From assembly GCF_019100565.1 (NCBI RefSeq), contig NZ_JAHRID010000001.1, forward strand, positions 372,001-436,000: a stretch of DNA of 64,000 bases. Reading direction: 5' to 3'. The DNA comes from Arsukibacterium indicum (GTDB taxonomy: Bacteria > Pseudomonadota > Gammaproteobacteria > Enterobacterales > Alteromonadaceae). The number at the start of each line of letters is the position of its first letter. Position 1 is the first letter of the stretch. Of the stretch, positions 1 to 10,641 are shown one piece after another. Position numbers and translations under genes: made by a program. The notes beneath the pieces were generated by a model. That model was not told the DNA's origin, searched no databases, and saw only the letters and a program-made list of their open reading frames with translations.

Positions 1-841
1 TGCCACCAGATAAAAAGGCACCCAGCGGCACATCGGCCAGCATTTGTTCTCTGACCGACAGTTTAAGTTGTGCTTCAAGTGCCGCCACGGCTTCCTGGTC
101 AGAACCTTCGAACAAGTTGCTGCTGGTACGCTGAGCAGCATCAGGAAATGACCAGTAGGTGTTTATTTCAATTGTATGACATGTATCCTTACCGCTTAAT
201 GTCAGTATGCAACCTGGTGGCAGCTTCTGAATATGCTGATAAACGGTATGAGGCGCCGGAATATATTTATACCTCAGCATTAAGGCAACTGACGGCATAC
301 TAATTCGGTTGTCAAATGCCGGATGCTGCTTAAGTGCTTTAAGTTCAGAGCCGAATAAAAATACCCCGTTACAAAAACCATAATATAAGGGTTTTTCACC
401 TGCCCGATCACGGGCTAAAGTCAGGCGCTGTTGCTCAGTATCCCATAACGCAAAAGCAAACATTCCGGCACAGCGCTGCAGGGTTTGCTCAATACCCCAG
501 CACCTTATCCCTTCTAATAAGGTTTCGGTATCAGAATGGCCACGCCATTGGCTACCAAATTGCTGTTCCAGTTCACGCCTTAGTGTCAGGTGATTATATA
601 TTTCGCCGTTAAAAGCAATAACGTAACGCTGTTCGACTGAAGCCATAGGTTGATGGCCAGCTTCGGATAAATCCAGAATAGCCAGACGGCGGTGCACCAA
701 ACCAATTGTGTTATCCGCTGAAGTATAAATACCCTGATCGTCAGGCCCCCGATGCACGATACTATCGCCCATAGCCTGCAGTAAATCAGGCCGTACCGCT
801 AACGTCTGTTGTTCAGCCAGAATACCGGCAAATCCGCACAT
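1..841 (-). CDS. asnB: Asparagine synthase-type glutamine amidotransferase, N-terminal part (cut by window edge)
   Basis: The first 280 codons of a class II (Ntn) glutamine amidotransferase of the AsnB family; the rest lies left of the window. The protein begins MCGFAGI, so Cys2 is the expected glutaminase nucleophile. It continues with HRRLAILDLS, FNGEIYN and a DTETLLEG segment typical of the glutaminase domain, and ends in LADVPLGAFLSGG at the start of the synthetase (ATP pyrophosphatase) domain. The start is fixed by the need for Cys2 and by an AAAGGA ribosome site a few bases upstream. It is the last visible gene of the polysaccharide locus, 20 bp after the glycosyltransferase. Such enzymes in O-antigen clusters can amidate uronic acids; a housekeeping asparagine synthetase is the alternative. 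Confidence 0.9.
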   Translation of the reverse strand, partial: MCGFAGILAEQQTLAVRPDLLQAMGDSIVHRGPDDQGIYTSADNTIGLVHRRLAILDLSEAGHQPMASVEQRYVIAFNGEIYNHLTLRRELEQQFGSQWRGHSDTETLLEGIRCWGIEQTLQRCAGMFAFALWDTEQQRLTLARDRAGEKPLYYGFCNGVFLFGSELKALKQHPAFDNRISMPSVALMLRYKYIPAPHTVYQHIQKLPPGCILTLSGKDTCHTIEINTYWSFPDAAQRTSSNLFEGSDQEAVAALEAQLKLSVREQMLADVPLGAFLSGG

Positions 842-861
842 TAACTATTATCCTTTACCGG

Positions 862-1812
862 CTATATCTTGCCGGAATAACCTTTTAGAAAGGCTTTCTG
901 TTTCGAAGTATTCCGGCTGTTGTTAAACACTGTCCATAGTAATTTAAGGTCAGAAAACCTTGGTAAAGCTCTGCAGCGGAGGAAAAGTTTAAAAAAGCGC
1001 CATTTCAGTGGATAGCGTAAATAACTGCGCACAAATAATTCGAACAGTGTTTGTGCTGCAAATTCGCGATTAAGCGGTATCCCCTGACTAAGCATGTGTT
1101 CGATAAAATCGAGTTTGGCCAACCCCACATACATATTACCTTTTTGACGGGTAAGTGTTTTATCTTGTTTAAAAAACCGATACACGCCATAAGGCTCGTC
1201 AATGTAGGCTGCATAGCCGCCGTCTTGTACAAAGGTTAACGTTATATAATAATCAATTGTCGGCTTATCGTAACCAGTTAGCTTCTTGGCTGCCCGGCGA
1301 TACATGCTACCCGAATGACAACCCGTCATACTGTAAAATTTTGCCAGATCTTTCAGGTAAAACTTGTCCAGGCCAGTACTTTGCTTCAAAGGTACCAGCG
1401 GCATACCTACTGCAGTCTGCCCTTTTTCATTCAAAATCACCATGCGGTGCCAAACTATCCGGCAGTCATCATTCTCTTCTAAAAAGTCTTTCAAAACCTG
1501 CAATTTACCGGGCAACGCATAGTCATCGCCATCCAGATGACTTACAAATTCGCCCTGAGCCTGGTTGTGCACTGAAAAATAGTTATTGATGGGGCCGACA
1601 TTTTTATCGTGTAAAACCAGCTTCAGCTGGGTTGGGTATTGTTGCTGCAGCTGAAGCAACACATCACGGGTACCATCGGTTGAGGCATCATCACCAACAA
1701 TGACTTCGAAATCACAATTTACCTGTTGTTGTAAAATACTCTCAACACATTTTTGTATATAGTTCACCTGGTTATAAGTCACTATACACACGCTAATTTT
1801 AGGTACGCTCAT
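862..1812 (-). CDS. Glycosyltransferase family 2
   Basis: Inverting GT-A glycosyltransferase, predicted to add one sugar to the lipid-linked repeat unit on the cytoplasmic side of the inner membrane. Seen: the N-terminal nucleotide-binding strand ISVCIVTYNQ, the VGDDASTDGT motif and a DGDD metal-binding motif near residues 95-100. The C-terminal third is basic and aromatic, suggesting membrane association. The start is put at the ATG giving MSVPKIS, which overlaps the flippase end by 14 bp; a GTG nine bases upstream is possible. Donor and acceptor sugars cannot be read from the sequence. It is the only glycosyltransferase in the window, so others must lie to the left. Confidence 0.88.
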   Translation of the reverse strand: MSVPKISVCIVTYNQVNYIQKCVESILQQQVNCDFEVIVGDDASTDGTRDVLLQLQQQYPTQLKLVLHDKNVGPINNYFSVHNQAQGEFVSHLDGDDYALPGKLQVLKDFLEENDDCRIVWHRMVILNEKGQTAVGMPLVPLKQSTGLDKFYLKDLAKFYSMTGCHSGSMYRRAAKKLTGYDKPTIDYYITLTFVQDGGYAAYIDEPYGVYRFFKQDKTLTRQKGNMYVGLAKLDFIEHMLSQGIPLNREFAAQTLFELFVRSYLRYPLKWRFFKLFLRCRALPRFSDLKLLWTVFNNSRNTSKQKAFLKGYSGKI

Positions 1813-3325
1813 AAAAACCACTTATTTTGTTCAATAACAATGCTCTTGGCTCGGTTTTAGCCAGGAGGAAAATAACGATAAGTATTAACCAGCTGAAACC
1901 TGCCAGCAGAAAAATAGTTGCCCTGCCGGCAACATCCAGCAACCTTTCGGGTAAGTCGAAAGCATAAAACAGCAATACCAAAGCTGCACAGAGAGCCATG
2001 CGGGGCAATATTGTATTACGAACTACCCCAGAATAAACAGCTTTATCGTGCTGCGCCAGCAGTAGCGGCTGAGCAATGATAAAATACGCTATATTAATAA
2101 TTAACCAGGTAAACGCAGCACCCATTGCAGAAAAATAATAAAACGTAATGGGATAGGCAATCAGCAACGTTACCAGCATTACCAGGCTACAGTAGTTACG
2201 CAACCTTATTTTACCTGACGCATAGTCGATAATAAATGAACAGGAATTTACTGCCAGCGTTGCGGTCGCCATGCTATACACAAGAAACACGTTGAAAGTG
2301 CGTTCTGCAAACCCCGGCTCACCATACCAGGCGGTTAACAGGCTGAAACCAAAAACATAGACAATGAGCACGGTACACAGTGCAATAACCGCCATAAAAT
2401 CGAACAAGCCTTTGACAATGGAAATTGCAGCATCGTGATTGCCAGTTGCCAGCAGTGTTGTCACTCGCGGTTGCATCACCTGCACAAGAGGCGCGGTAAT
2501 CAGGGTAATCATGCCAGCAGCCATTACAGCAACATGAAAATAGCCATAATCAGCCAGACTGAGGAAAGTTGACGCAAAAAACTTATCTGCCTGTGAAATC
2601 AGCAGCCACAAAATGGTAGCGCCACCTGCCGCCAGGGTAAATCTGATTGGTGCCTTAAAAGAAGCATCCGATACTGCTATAAATTTCATGTTTGCAACAG
2701 GTGGAATAATTTTACGTTTGCGAAACACCAAAACTGTCAGTTCGAACAATTGCACCGCAAACTGATGATAAAAATAAATTTCAACATCAATTTCCCAATA
2801 CAGAATTAACGGTACAACTGCGACAAAACGTAATGTTGCAACAACTGTCGTAAATTTAGCCAGCCATATAATGTCTTCATAGCCGAAAATGACTGAACGA
2901 AAATAAATTGCCAGCCAACGCAGAAAAATAATGCCCGCTGTAACCTGCAACAGGTAAGTAACCACTTCGATATCCAGCATGTTGACATCCAGCCACTGCG
3001 TCGCCAGAAATGATGCTGCAAAAAAAATCGCTGCCGCGATTATCACACCAGCAAACAGGAATACTTTTAAAACAATACTAAGAAATGAATGAAAAAAGAG
3101 ACTATCTGTCGCCTGGGCCCTGTATCTGCTGGTTTCCCGCGACAATGAGGCTGAGAAACCGACATCCAGCAATGACATTAACATTTGCAATGTCAACATA
3201 AAGGCAATCAGGCCATACACTTCTGCGCCAAAATGCTTAATGTACACCGGAATAATCACAATGCCGGCAAAAGCGATATACAGCTGACTAAACCAGTTCC
3301 AGCTAGCCCTTCTGAACATTGGCAT
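1799..3325 (-). CDS. wzx: Oligosaccharide flippase, Wzx-like (MATE/PST family)
   Basis: A 508-residue polytopic inner membrane protein with about 12-14 hydrophobic segments along its whole length. It starts MPMFRRASWNWFSQLYIAFAG, the amphipathic start plus first helix usual in polysaccharide-transport flippases. By family it would move the undecaprenyl-linked repeat unit to the periplasm. Its start shares one base with the stop of the acyltransferase gene (TAATG), which indicates translational coupling. Base composition here is more AT-rich than in the flagellar genes, as is common for exchanged O-antigen genes. The substrate is unknown, and neither a Wzy polymerase nor a WaaL ligase is visible. 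Confidence 0.85.
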   Translation of the reverse strand: MPMFRRASWNWFSQLYIAFAGIVIIPVYIKHFGAEVYGLIAFMLTLQMLMSLLDVGFSASLSRETSRYRAQATDSLFFHSFLSIVLKVFLFAGVIIAAAIFFAASFLATQWLDVNMLDIEVVTYLLQVTAGIIFLRWLAIYFRSVIFGYEDIIWLAKFTTVVATLRFVAVVPLILYWEIDVEIYFYHQFAVQLFELTVLVFRKRKIIPPVANMKFIAVSDASFKAPIRFTLAAGGATILWLLISQADKFFASTFLSLADYGYFHVAVMAAGMITLITAPLVQVMQPRVTTLLATGNHDAAISIVKGLFDFMAVIALCTVLIVYVFGFSLLTAWYGEPGFAERTFNVFLVYSMATATLAVNSCSFIIDYASGKIRLRNYCSLVMLVTLLIAYPITFYYFSAMGAAFTWLIINIAYFIIAQPLLLAQHDKAVYSGVVRNTILPRMALCAALVLLFYAFDLPERLLDVAGRATIFLLAGFSWLILIVIFLLAKTEPRALLLNKISGFYERT

Positions 3326-3909
3326 TATTTACCTTTGTTAGCTGAAATGGCAGAAACAAGATAGTCCTGCTCTAAATTCAGTAAGTCGCGACTTCGGGCT
3401 TTAACAAAGCGTGCAGGGGTTCCGGCGTAAATACCAAATGGCTGACAGGTTTTGGTAACAAGGCTTAAAGCGCCAACTGCAACACCTTCATGTAAGGTCA
3501 CACCTGGCAGAACAACGCTGCCACAACCGACAATAACGTGCTTCTCAAACGTTACAGCAGCATGCAACACATTTTTATACTCGTCAGGTACACAGGGATT
3601 AGTCATCGTTTCACCTGAGTAGTCGTCAGATGAGCTGTAAACAGATACCCGGGATGATAAATTGGCAAAGTCACCTATCGTAATAGCTCCCGCGCCTATC
3701 AGACTGGTATAGACCGCGATATGAATATGATTGCCTAATGAAATACCACCGGCTCCGGCTGACAATACAACAAAATCGTCAATCCGGACGTTGTCTCCAA
3801 TGCTGATATTAGCGGCATTATATATACTCGCCTTGTCAGAAATCCGGACATTCTGCCCTACCGCTTTAAAGCCTATAGTCCGGAGTTGTTGTTCAGTCAG
3901 CAGTGCCAT
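3325..3909 (-). CDS. Hexapeptide-repeat acyltransferase (LbH family), likely sugar N- or O-acetyltransferase
   Basis: About 194 residues with left-handed beta-helix hexapeptide repeats (for example ISDKASIYNAANISIGDNVR and IGAGAITIGD), followed by the C-terminal cap GIYAGTPARFVKAR typical of CysE/LacA/NodL-type transferases. The start [10 protein letters not shown] is chosen because AAGG sits at good spacing; it overlaps the aminotransferase end by 17 bp, and an ATG 21 bp upstream is possible. It directly follows a VioA-like aminotransferase, so the likely job is acetylation of the 4-amino-4,6-dideoxyhexose made by that enzyme, the VioA/VioB arrangement. The assignment to N-acetylation rests on context. 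Confidence 0.8.
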   Translation of the reverse strand: MALLTEQQLRTIGFKAVGQNVRISDKASIYNAANISIGDNVRIDDFVVLSAGAGGISLGNHIHIAVYTSLIGAGAITIGDFANLSSRVSVYSSSDDYSGETMTNPCVPDEYKNVLHAAVTFEKHVIVGCGSVVLPGVTLHEGVAVGALSLVTKTCQPFGIYAGTPARFVKARSRDLLNLEQDYLVSAISANKGK

Positions 3910-4990
3910 ACACGGCCTTTTTAACAGCATTAGTCACTGTTGAAACCTGCTCTGCGGACAAATCATAGTAAAGCGGTAAGCACAAAGTACGTGTTGCCAG
4001 AGATTCAGATAGCGGGCAGCTATCGGTAGCGTTTGCACTGTATTGCGCTAATGTATTAAGTGAAGGAGAAAAATAGCGCCGGGCGGTGATCTTTTGCTGC
4101 GCCAGGTGCTCCAAAACCTTGCTGCACTGCGCAGCGTCAGCAAAAGTCACTGGTATGTAAGCACCGTTGGTATTTGCCTGCCCGTGCCACTGCGGCATGG
4201 CTGCAACCTCATTTAACTGTTGCTGATATTGTTCAAACAGAGCAACACGATGCTGCATGATAGCATCTATATTGTCCAGCACGGCCAATCCCATTGCAGC
4301 GTGCATTTCACTGAGCTTGGTGTTAATGCCATTGTCAACAATACCGCCGGTACTGGTATCAATACCAAAATTTGTCATTAACACAGCGCGTTCATAATCA
4401 TCGCTGTTTTTAAAAATTACAGCTCCACCTTCAACACTGTGAAAAACCTTGGTGGCATGAAAACTCAAGGTCGAGGCATCTCCAAAATTTAATACACTTT
4501 GCTGACCAATTTTAATACCAAAAGCATGAGCCGCATCGTAAATAACTTTCAGATTATGCTGTTTGCCCAACGCAGCAAAGGCATCAACATCACAAGGGTT
4601 ACCGTAAACATGTACTGGTACAATAGCCGACGTGTTGGCCGAGATTAATTTAGCTGCGGCTTGCGGGCAAAGGTTGTAGCTCTTCGGATTAATATCAGCG
4701 AATCGGGGGGTAATACCTTCCCAGGCTAAGCTGCTGCTACTGGCAATAAACGTAAATGGCGTTGTTACCGCCTCACCCTCAAGACTGAAAACCTTATAGG
4801 CTAATTGCATAGCGAGCGTGCCATTGGCAACAGGTAATAGGTTTTTGACGCCAAGGTAGTCTTCAAGTCGTACCTTGAGCTCCTGCACCATAGGGCCATT
4901 ATTGGTTAGCCATGCTTTGGCATACACCTTCTCAAGATATCTGGTGTATTTTTCAAAAGCGGGCAGAAAAGGTTTATTTACCGGGATCAT
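3893..4990 (-). CDS. DegT/DnrJ/EryC1/StrS aminotransferase, VioA-like dTDP-4-amino-4,6-dideoxyhexose transaminase
   Basis: A 365-residue PLP-dependent sugar aminotransferase. The opening [20 protein letters not shown] with WLTNNG recalls VioA, which converts dTDP-4-keto-6-deoxyglucose to dTDP-4-amino-4,6-dideoxyglucose. Seen: [22 protein letters not shown] (Asp that contacts PLP) and [14 protein letters not shown], where Lys181 should carry PLP. It overlaps rmlA by 4 bp (ATGA). Its substrate would be the RmlB product made one gene further upstream, so it competes with the rhamnose branch. A 3-amino sugar (FdtB type) is less likely because no FdtA-type ketoisomerase is present. Family call is secure; the exact product is inferred. 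Confidence 0.85.
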   Translation of the reverse strand: MIPVNKPFLPAFEKYTRYLEKVYAKAWLTNNGPMVQELKVRLEDYLGVKNLLPVANGTLAMQLAYKVFSLEGEAVTTPFTFIASSSSLAWEGITPRFADINPKSYNLCPQAAAKLISANTSAIVPVHVYGNPCDVDAFAALGKQHNLKVIYDAAHAFGIKIGQQSVLNFGDASTLSFHATKVFHSVEGGAVIFKNSDDYERAVLMTNFGIDTSTGGIVDNGINTKLSEMHAAMGLAVLDNIDAIMQHRVALFEQYQQQLNEVAAMPQWHGQANTNGAYIPVTFADAAQCSKVLEHLAQQKITARRYFSPSLNTLAQYSANATDSCPLSESLATRTLCLPLYYDLSAEQVSTVTNAVKKAVYGTAD

Positions 4991-5856
4991 GTTGTTTTCA
5001 CCAACTCTGACAGATACTGACCATACGTATTTTTTGCCATAGAAGCGGCAATCCGCGAAATATCTTCCGTATTCAGCCAGCCATTGAGAAAGGCAATTTC
5101 CTCGAGCACAGCAACTTTAAAACCCTGCCGATGCTCTATCGTCTGAACAAAGGATGACGCTTCCAGTAAGCTGTCATAAGTCCCGGTATCTAACCAGGCA
5201 AAACCACGCCCCAGCATTTCCACCTGCAACATACCACGTTTAAGATACTCGCGATTTACACAGGTTATTTCCAGTTCACCACGATCTGACGGCGCAATAT
5301 TTTTGGCAATACTAATCACATCATTATCATAAAAGTATAAACCGGTAACGGCATACTTTGACTTTGGCTTAACAGGCTTTTCTTCTATCGATATCGCTTT
5401 GCGATTTTCGTCAAACTCCACTACACCAAATCTCTCTGGATCCCGCACCTGATAACCAAACACCGTTGCGCCCGTTGTCCTGGCAGCAGCCTGCTTTAAC
5501 TTAGGGCTGAAGTTCTGACCATAGAATATGTTGTCACCCAGCACTAAACAAACACTGTCATTACCAATAAACTGTTCGCCAATAATAAAGGCCTGTGCCA
5601 GTCCATCCGGGCTATGTTGAATGGCATAACTGAGGCTAATGCCAAAATCACTGCCATCGCCAAGCAGCCGTTGAAACGCGGCCTGATCTTCAGGTGTAGT
5701 AATAACTAAAATGTCGCGAATGCCAGCAAGCATAAGCACCGATAGCGGATAATAGATCATCGGTTTGTCATATACCGGCAGCAGTTGTTTAGAAACACCG
5801 CGGGTTATCGGATATAACCGGGTGCCTGAGCCACCAGCAAGGATAATGCCTTTCAT
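4987..5856 (-). CDS. rmlA: Glucose-1-phosphate thymidylyltransferase RmlA/RfbA
   Basis: Joins dTTP and glucose 1-phosphate to make dTDP-glucose, the first step toward dTDP-rhamnose and dTDP-amino sugars. Seen: the nucleotidyltransferase signature [20 protein letters not shown] at residues 3-22, the [11 protein letters not shown] motif and GDNIFYG. At 289 residues it has the usual length. It follows rmlB by 4 bp and overlaps the aminotransferase gene by 4 bp, so the three are translated from one message. Confidence 0.97.
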   Translation of the reverse strand: MKGIILAGGSGTRLYPITRGVSKQLLPVYDKPMIYYPLSVLMLAGIRDILVITTPEDQAAFQRLLGDGSDFGISLSYAIQHSPDGLAQAFIIGEQFIGNDSVCLVLGDNIFYGQNFSPKLKQAAARTTGATVFGYQVRDPERFGVVEFDENRKAISIEEKPVKPKSKYAVTGLYFYDNDVISIAKNIAPSDRGELEITCVNREYLKRGMLQVEMLGRGFAWLDTGTYDSLLEASSFVQTIEHRQGFKVAVLEEIAFLNGWLNTEDISRIAASMAKNTYGQYLSELVKTT

Positions 5857-5860
5857 GTAA

Positions 5861-6925
5861 TCAGCTCCCCTGCCCTAACCGCTGCATCGCGTAACTGCCA
5901 TCCAGCACTGCCTGCCACCAGCTTTTATTGGCCAGAAACCACTGCACGGTTTTTCGTAAACCGCTTTCAAAACTCTCTTGTGGCTTCCAGCCCAGTTCCT
6001 GTTCAATTTTGCCGGCATCTATCGCATAGCGCAAATCGTGGCCTGGCCGGTCTGCAACATAGGTAATTAAGTCCTGGTACCGGGCAACGCCGGCAGGCTT
6101 GTCCGGAGCTAACTCTTCCAGTAAAGCACATAAAGTTTGTACAACTTCAATGTTCTGTTTTTCATTGTGGCCGCCAATATTGTAGGTTTCGCCTACCTTG
6201 CCTTCAGTAACCACCTTATATAGCGCCCGGGCATGGTCTTCCACAAACAGCCAGTCGCGAATTTGATTACCTTTGCCGTATACCGGCAGTGGTTTACCTG
6301 CTAAAGCGTTCAGAATAATTAGCGGGATTAATTTTTCGGGGAAATGGTAAGGCCCGTAGTTATTTGAACAGTTAGTTATGATAACTGGTAAACCATAGGT
6401 GCGATGCCAGGCCCTTACCAGATGGTCAGAGCTGGCCTTACTGGCTGAGTATGGGCTACTTGGAGCATAAGGCGTTGTTTCGGTGAATAAATCATCAGTG
6501 CCATCCAAATCGCCAAATACTTCATCTGTTGAAATATGATGAAAAAGAAAAGCCGCTTTACGCTGGGGATCTAAACCGTTCCAGTAACTGCGCGCCACTT
6601 CCAGCAGGGTGTAAGTACCAACGATATTGGTTTCGATAAATGCCGCCGGACCATCGATGGAGCGATCGACATGGCTTTCAGCAGCCAGGTGCATCACTAA
6701 ATCGGGTTGGTGTTGAATAAAAACGCGCTCAAGCTCGCTGCGATTACAAATATCCACCTGTTCAAAGTGATAACGCGGATTATCTGCCACTGCCGATAAT
6801 GAATTGAGATTACCCGCATAAGTAAGCTTGTCGACATTAACCACGCTAGCCTGGCAATGGCCGATAATGTAGCGCACAGTCGCTGAACCAATAAAGCCAG
6901 CACCACCAGTAAGAAGTATCTTCAT
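5861..6925 (-). CDS. rmlB: dTDP-glucose 4,6-dehydratase RmlB/RfbB
   Basis: NAD-dependent dehydratase of the extended SDR family that makes dTDP-4-keto-6-deoxyglucose. Seen: the [11 protein letters not shown]ossmann motif at the N-terminus, [21 protein letters not shown] and the catalytic YSASKASSD. Its 354 residues match the family. The start codon shares a base with the wzz stop (TAATG). The product is a branch point in this locus: RmlC/RmlD would take it to rhamnose and the VioA-like enzyme to an amino sugar. Confidence 0.97.
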   Translation of the reverse strand: MKILLTGGAGFIGSATVRYIIGHCQASVVNVDKLTYAGNLNSLSAVADNPRYHFEQVDICNRSELERVFIQHQPDLVMHLAAESHVDRSIDGPAAFIETNIVGTYTLLEVARSYWNGLDPQRKAAFLFHHISTDEVFGDLDGTDDLFTETTPYAPSSPYSASKASSDHLVRAWHRTYGLPVIITNCSNNYGPYHFPEKLIPLIILNALAGKPLPVYGKGNQIRDWLFVEDHARALYKVVTEGKVGETYNIGGHNEKQNIEVVQTLCALLEELAPDKPAGVARYQDLITYVADRPGHDLRYAIDAGKIEQELGWKPQESFESGLRKTVQWFLANKSWWQAVLDGSYAMQRLGQGS

Positions 6926-7893
6926 TATTCTTTACTTAACACCAAACGAATTAAAACAATACCAACGCCTAAAATACCCGCCAGCGCGGCTGAACCTATC
7001 ACCATTAAAGCCCGGGCTGGCTTTAGTTTTAATTCAGGAACAACCGGCGGGTCTATCGTCTCAAATACATATTCAGGTTTAACGTTAGTCAGCATTAATG
7101 TTTTTGTTTGTTCTTCAATCAGCTGATAAAGAACAGTTTGAATTTCACTTATTTTAGTCTGGGCAATTTGCTGTTCAAGATAAGCGATACCTGACTGCGC
7201 TTCATTAATGTCTGCCTGACGCATTTCATTATTAATAGCAGCGACCAATGCAGTTACCCAATCACGCGCAATCACAGGCGATACATGGTCAAACATAATT
7301 TTGATCATGCCACTTTCTTTATCCTGATTAACCGTAAGATTATCCAGAAATGTTTCATGCGCCTCTAACAGGCTGGGCTTCGCCTGGCGGGGGTGTCGCA
7401 CTTGTCTTACCCACTTATCGGCAGCCTCGTCATAAATATCGCTGTCCAATATCAATTTGTTAGTATCTGGATCCCAGGATTTGGCAGCCATTAACGGTAC
7501 CAACACATCATATTGTTGGGCAAAGTTGAAGAAAAATTCCCGCGACTTTAACTTTTGCAGCGCGATTGAGGTTTTATTGCTGTCTTTACTACCAAGATTT
7601 ATGCCGGCAAGAGAAGCGATACCACCAAACTGACCGGCCAAACTTGATAATTTTCCGCCTGCTGCTTCCGTTACCGGTGAAACTAACGTTTCAGAACGAT
7701 AAATGTTTGGTAGCGTCAGGCTGTAAAATGCTGTTAAAACCGCCACCAGAAACGATACCCCAGCCAACCAGAACTTAGCCCGCCAAATGGCTGCAAATAG
7801 CTCTTTGAGACCAATTTCATCATGATGATTTGTATTGGCATGCTGATTAGCGACATTGTGTTCAGCTATTACTTGTACTTGCTCTGTACTCAT
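6925..7893 (-). CDS. wzz: Wzz-family chain-length determinant / polysaccharide co-polymerase
   Basis: Inner membrane protein with the Wzz topology: a cytoplasmic N-terminus, a first membrane segment near residues 40-60 followed by [10 protein letters not shown], a periplasmic coiled-coil region, and a second membrane segment near residues 293-315. It sets polysaccharide chain length. The 322 residues suit an O-antigen-type co-polymerase. There is no C-terminal tyrosine kinase domain of the Wzc type. It lies 15 bp after the SLBB export gene and is coupled to rmlB. Confidence 0.88.
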   Translation of the reverse strand: MSTEQVQVIAEHNVANQHANTNHHDEIGLKELFAAIWRAKFWLAGVSFLVAVLTAFYSLTLPNIYRSETLVSPVTEAAGGKLSSLAGQFGGIASLAGINLGSKDSNKTSIALQKLKSREFFFNFAQQYDVLVPLMAAKSWDPDTNKLILDSDIYDEAADKWVRQVRHPRQAKPSLLEAHETFLDNLTVNQDKESGMIKIMFDHVSPVIARDWVTALVAAINNEMRQADINEAQSGIAYLEQQIAQTKISEIQTVLYQLIEEQTKTLMLTNVKPEYVFETIDPPVVPELKLKPARALMVIGSAALAGILGVGIVLIRLVLSKE

Positions 7894-7908
7894 TTCTAAT
7901 CCGTAGTT

Positions 7909-10641
7909 TTAAAAGCTGTTTAACGCCGCCAGTGCAATCGCAGACTGATAGAATATCTGGGTAATTTGTCCCCAAAGTGTCAGACTATCTTTATATTCTG
8001 TGTCCAGTGGCACGACTATAGTATCACCTGGTAACAAATTGGTTTTATTGCGTCCAAACCAACCACCGGATTCAGGCAATGCAACTGAACCGTCGGCTCG
8101 CACAATAAATACCCGGTCATTGTCGGCACGTTTGCGTAAGCCGCCCGCTAAATCTAAGTAATTACGCACGCTTGCCGAACCATCAAACCGATGTGTGCCC
8201 GCATACTGTACTTCACCAACAATGGTTATTGCCCGATTTTGTCTTGGTACAAATAACATGTCTTTATCTTCAACCGGCATATCATACTGTGGGTTTTGCG
8301 CGACTATTTGTTCAAGATTAATAACCAGACGGCCGACCGGTTCTATTTTTCCCAATTCACGTAGCAGGAACATAGAGTCTTGCGGGGTAGCCTGTGTTTG
8401 CTCGGTTGATAAGGCCCGGGTTGCTACATCAGACTTCAATTGCTCCAGCAACTTTTCCATTTGAGCCGTTTCTTTTTTCCTGATTTGCTCGCGGGTAAAT
8501 ACAGCGCCAAAAGCAAATGCATTATCAGTTAAGCCCCCCGCACGCTGAATCACATCTGACAAACGCTCGCCCTGGCGAACTTTATACACACCGGGAAACC
8601 GCACTTCGCCGGAAAGGGTAACTTCACGGTCTGTTTTCCATTCCGGTGTAGCAAAAATATTTAAACGATCGCGGCTTTGTAGTGCAACATCGGCTGCATT
8701 ACCTGAAAATATTGCTGCTAAATCAATGGTTTCATGAGAAATACGAACACCGTTTAGCTGATCATTAATTCCACTGGTGCGGCTAAGCTCGGCCCGGTTG
8801 AAATAGGCAGAATCATTTAAACCACCGGCAGCCGCAACTAAATCTGTTACCGTAGCGTCCACAGTAAGCGGATACTCTCCCGGCACTTTTACATCACCGC
8901 CAACGGTAACTATTTTAAGGTTGTTATTGGCCCGGGCCTGCTGTCGCAACTTTTGCAGTATCGGATAAAGTAATTCTTTACGGCTAAAATGCGAACTTAA
9001 TGCCAGCGCTTTAGGATCTGTGTATATCCGCTCCAGCACATCAGACAGGGTTGCCTGTAACAAAGCCTGCTGTTCAAGCTCAGTCATAAATAATAACTGG
9101 GTATCCTTTTGAGCTTCGGTAACAACCACTTCAGGTGCTTCAGGGTCAACAGGTTTCTGGATCTCGGTAAACGCTGTACTGGCCAAATCACCTATCAGCC
9201 AGCGTTGCTCTGGTGGCCACTCTAACTGCTCCAGAATAGTGTCACGCATATATTGGTTAAGTTTTTCGCGCTGATAAAATTGATCAACATGATGAAACAC
9301 AACCAGGGTATCGCGCGGCTTAAGCTGAACATTGTCCGCGCCCGAAGGATTTTCCAGGGCGTTAACCAGATCAAACTGAATAACTTCAATATCACCGGCA
9401 CTGTTTATCTGGCGCACTATTAAAGCGTAATGCAAATCGGCACTAAGGAGTAAATCAGACCAAAGTGAACGAATAATATCTGTTACCCGATAACCGTCAT
9501 GCCAGGCATAGAAGCCCGGACGCGCCACCGCGCCAGCCAGAACTAATTGATTTTCTACCCGCAGCGAACTTGCGGCAATTCGCAAGACATCACCCGCTTT
9601 AGCATCAATTGCGTTGTCTGCTTGTTTAGTCAGGTCAACGTTAATAAAGTCGCGCAGACGCTGCTCATTATAACGTTCAAGTACTGCAGCACTTATGTAA
9701 CCGTTTGCTTTAGCCCCGCCAGCCATTGCCAGCAGATCGCCCAGGGTTTCACCACGCTTTACTTCATAAATGGCCGGTCGCTTTACTTCACCGCGCACTT
9801 CAGCGAGTGCTTTTACCGGCGCAATGAATAATACGTCGCCATGTTTCAGATGCACATCGTTGCGACTGTCTCCACGCAGCAATAAATCATATAAGTCAAA
9901 GCGGGCTACTGTTTCACCGGCACGCTTTACTTCAATTTCACGCAGGCTGCCAATGTCGGAAACGCCACCGGCTACAAATAAGGCCTGAGTTACCGTTGTT
10001 AAAGCTGATACTGCGTATACCCCAGGGTATTTCGCTTCACCAGCGACAAAAATATTAATCGTACGAAGCTGCCCCATACTCACTGCAGCATTTAAGCCAA
10101 TATTGGCACTGCGGATCCGCTCAACTATAAGTTCACTGGCAGTGCTGAAACTCAAACCCGCCACATTAACCGGACCAATATCGGGTAGCATAATATTGCC
10201 GTCACGTGATACATCAAGGGTATAGCTGTCGCTTTGTTTACCAAATAACTGTAATAGCAGCTGGTCATCAGCACCAAGCACATAACTCTCGGGTACGGGC
10301 TGATTGCTGACAGGAGCAAAAGTACTGATTTCAGCGTCAAATAACTTCAGGCCAAAACGCTCGGGCTCTTTTTTTTCGCCTTTCTGCTCGGGTTGTTGTT
10401 CCTCAGATCTTCGGTTAGGTTGCTGGAGTTTTTCAACATCCTGAGGTTTTTCGTTGACACTTCTGTTGCTGGTTGAGCCGGGTAGCTCGTAGCCATATTG
10501 ACGGGCCAGCCGTTCCTGCTCTGAACGTGGCAGTTTCTTTAACTGTTCCAACATGGCTGGTGACGGCGTAACCGCAGCCACGTTGCCCGTTGTAAGCGCC
10601 AGCATTAAACACATCAAAAGTGTTTTAGTTACTTTATACAC
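7909..10641 (-). CDS. Large polysaccharide export protein with Poly_export and about six SLBB domains (Wza-related)
   Basis: About 910 residues, more than twice the size of E. coli Wza. After a Sec signal peptide (hydrophobic core LLMCLMLALTTG, then AVA-type processing) comes a Poly_export domain with YVLGADDQLLLQLFG. At least six SLBB units follow, each with a strand like FVAGEAKYPGVYAV, VRGEVKRPAIYEV, LSGEVRFPGVYKV or IVGEVQYAGTHRF plus an AGG turn. No lipobox cysteine follows the signal peptide, so it is probably not a lipoprotein. A GTG at 10641 is preferred because GGGAG precedes it and gives a clean signal peptide; the reading frame stays open to a GTG at 10692. Probable outer membrane or periplasm-spanning export channel. 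Confidence 0.85.
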   Translation of the reverse strand: MYKVTKTLLMCLMLALTTGNVAAVTPSPAMLEQLKKLPRSEQERLARQYGYELPGSTSNRSVNEKPQDVEKLQQPNRRSEEQQPEQKGEKKEPERFGLKLFDAEISTFAPVSNQPVPESYVLGADDQLLLQLFGKQSDSYTLDVSRDGNIMLPDIGPVNVAGLSFSTASELIVERIRSANIGLNAAVSMGQLRTINIFVAGEAKYPGVYAVSALTTVTQALFVAGGVSDIGSLREIEVKRAGETVARFDLYDLLLRGDSRNDVHLKHGDVLFIAPVKALAEVRGEVKRPAIYEVKRGETLGDLLAMAGGAKANGYISAAVLERYNEQRLRDFINVDLTKQADNAIDAKAGDVLRIAASSLRVENQLVLAGAVARPGFYAWHDGYRVTDIIRSLWSDLLLSADLHYALIVRQINSAGDIEVIQFDLVNALENPSGADNVQLKPRDTLVVFHHVDQFYQREKLNQYMRDTILEQLEWPPEQRWLIGDLASTAFTEIQKPVDPEAPEVVVTEAQKDTQLLFMTELEQQALLQATLSDVLERIYTDPKALALSSHFSRKELLYPILQKLRQQARANNNLKIVTVGGDVKVPGEYPLTVDATVTDLVAAAGGLNDSAYFNRAELSRTSGINDQLNGVRISHETIDLAAIFSGNAADVALQSRDRLNIFATPEWKTDREVTLSGEVRFPGVYKVRQGERLSDVIQRAGGLTDNAFAFGAVFTREQIRKKETAQMEKLLEQLKSDVATRALSTEQTQATPQDSMFLLRELGKIEPVGRLVINLEQIVAQNPQYDMPVEDKDMLFVPRQNRAITIVGEVQYAGTHRFDGSASVRNYLDLAGGLRKRADNDRVFIVRADGSVALPESGGWFGRNKTNLLPGDTIVVPLDTEYKDSLTLWGQITQIFYQSAIALAALNSF

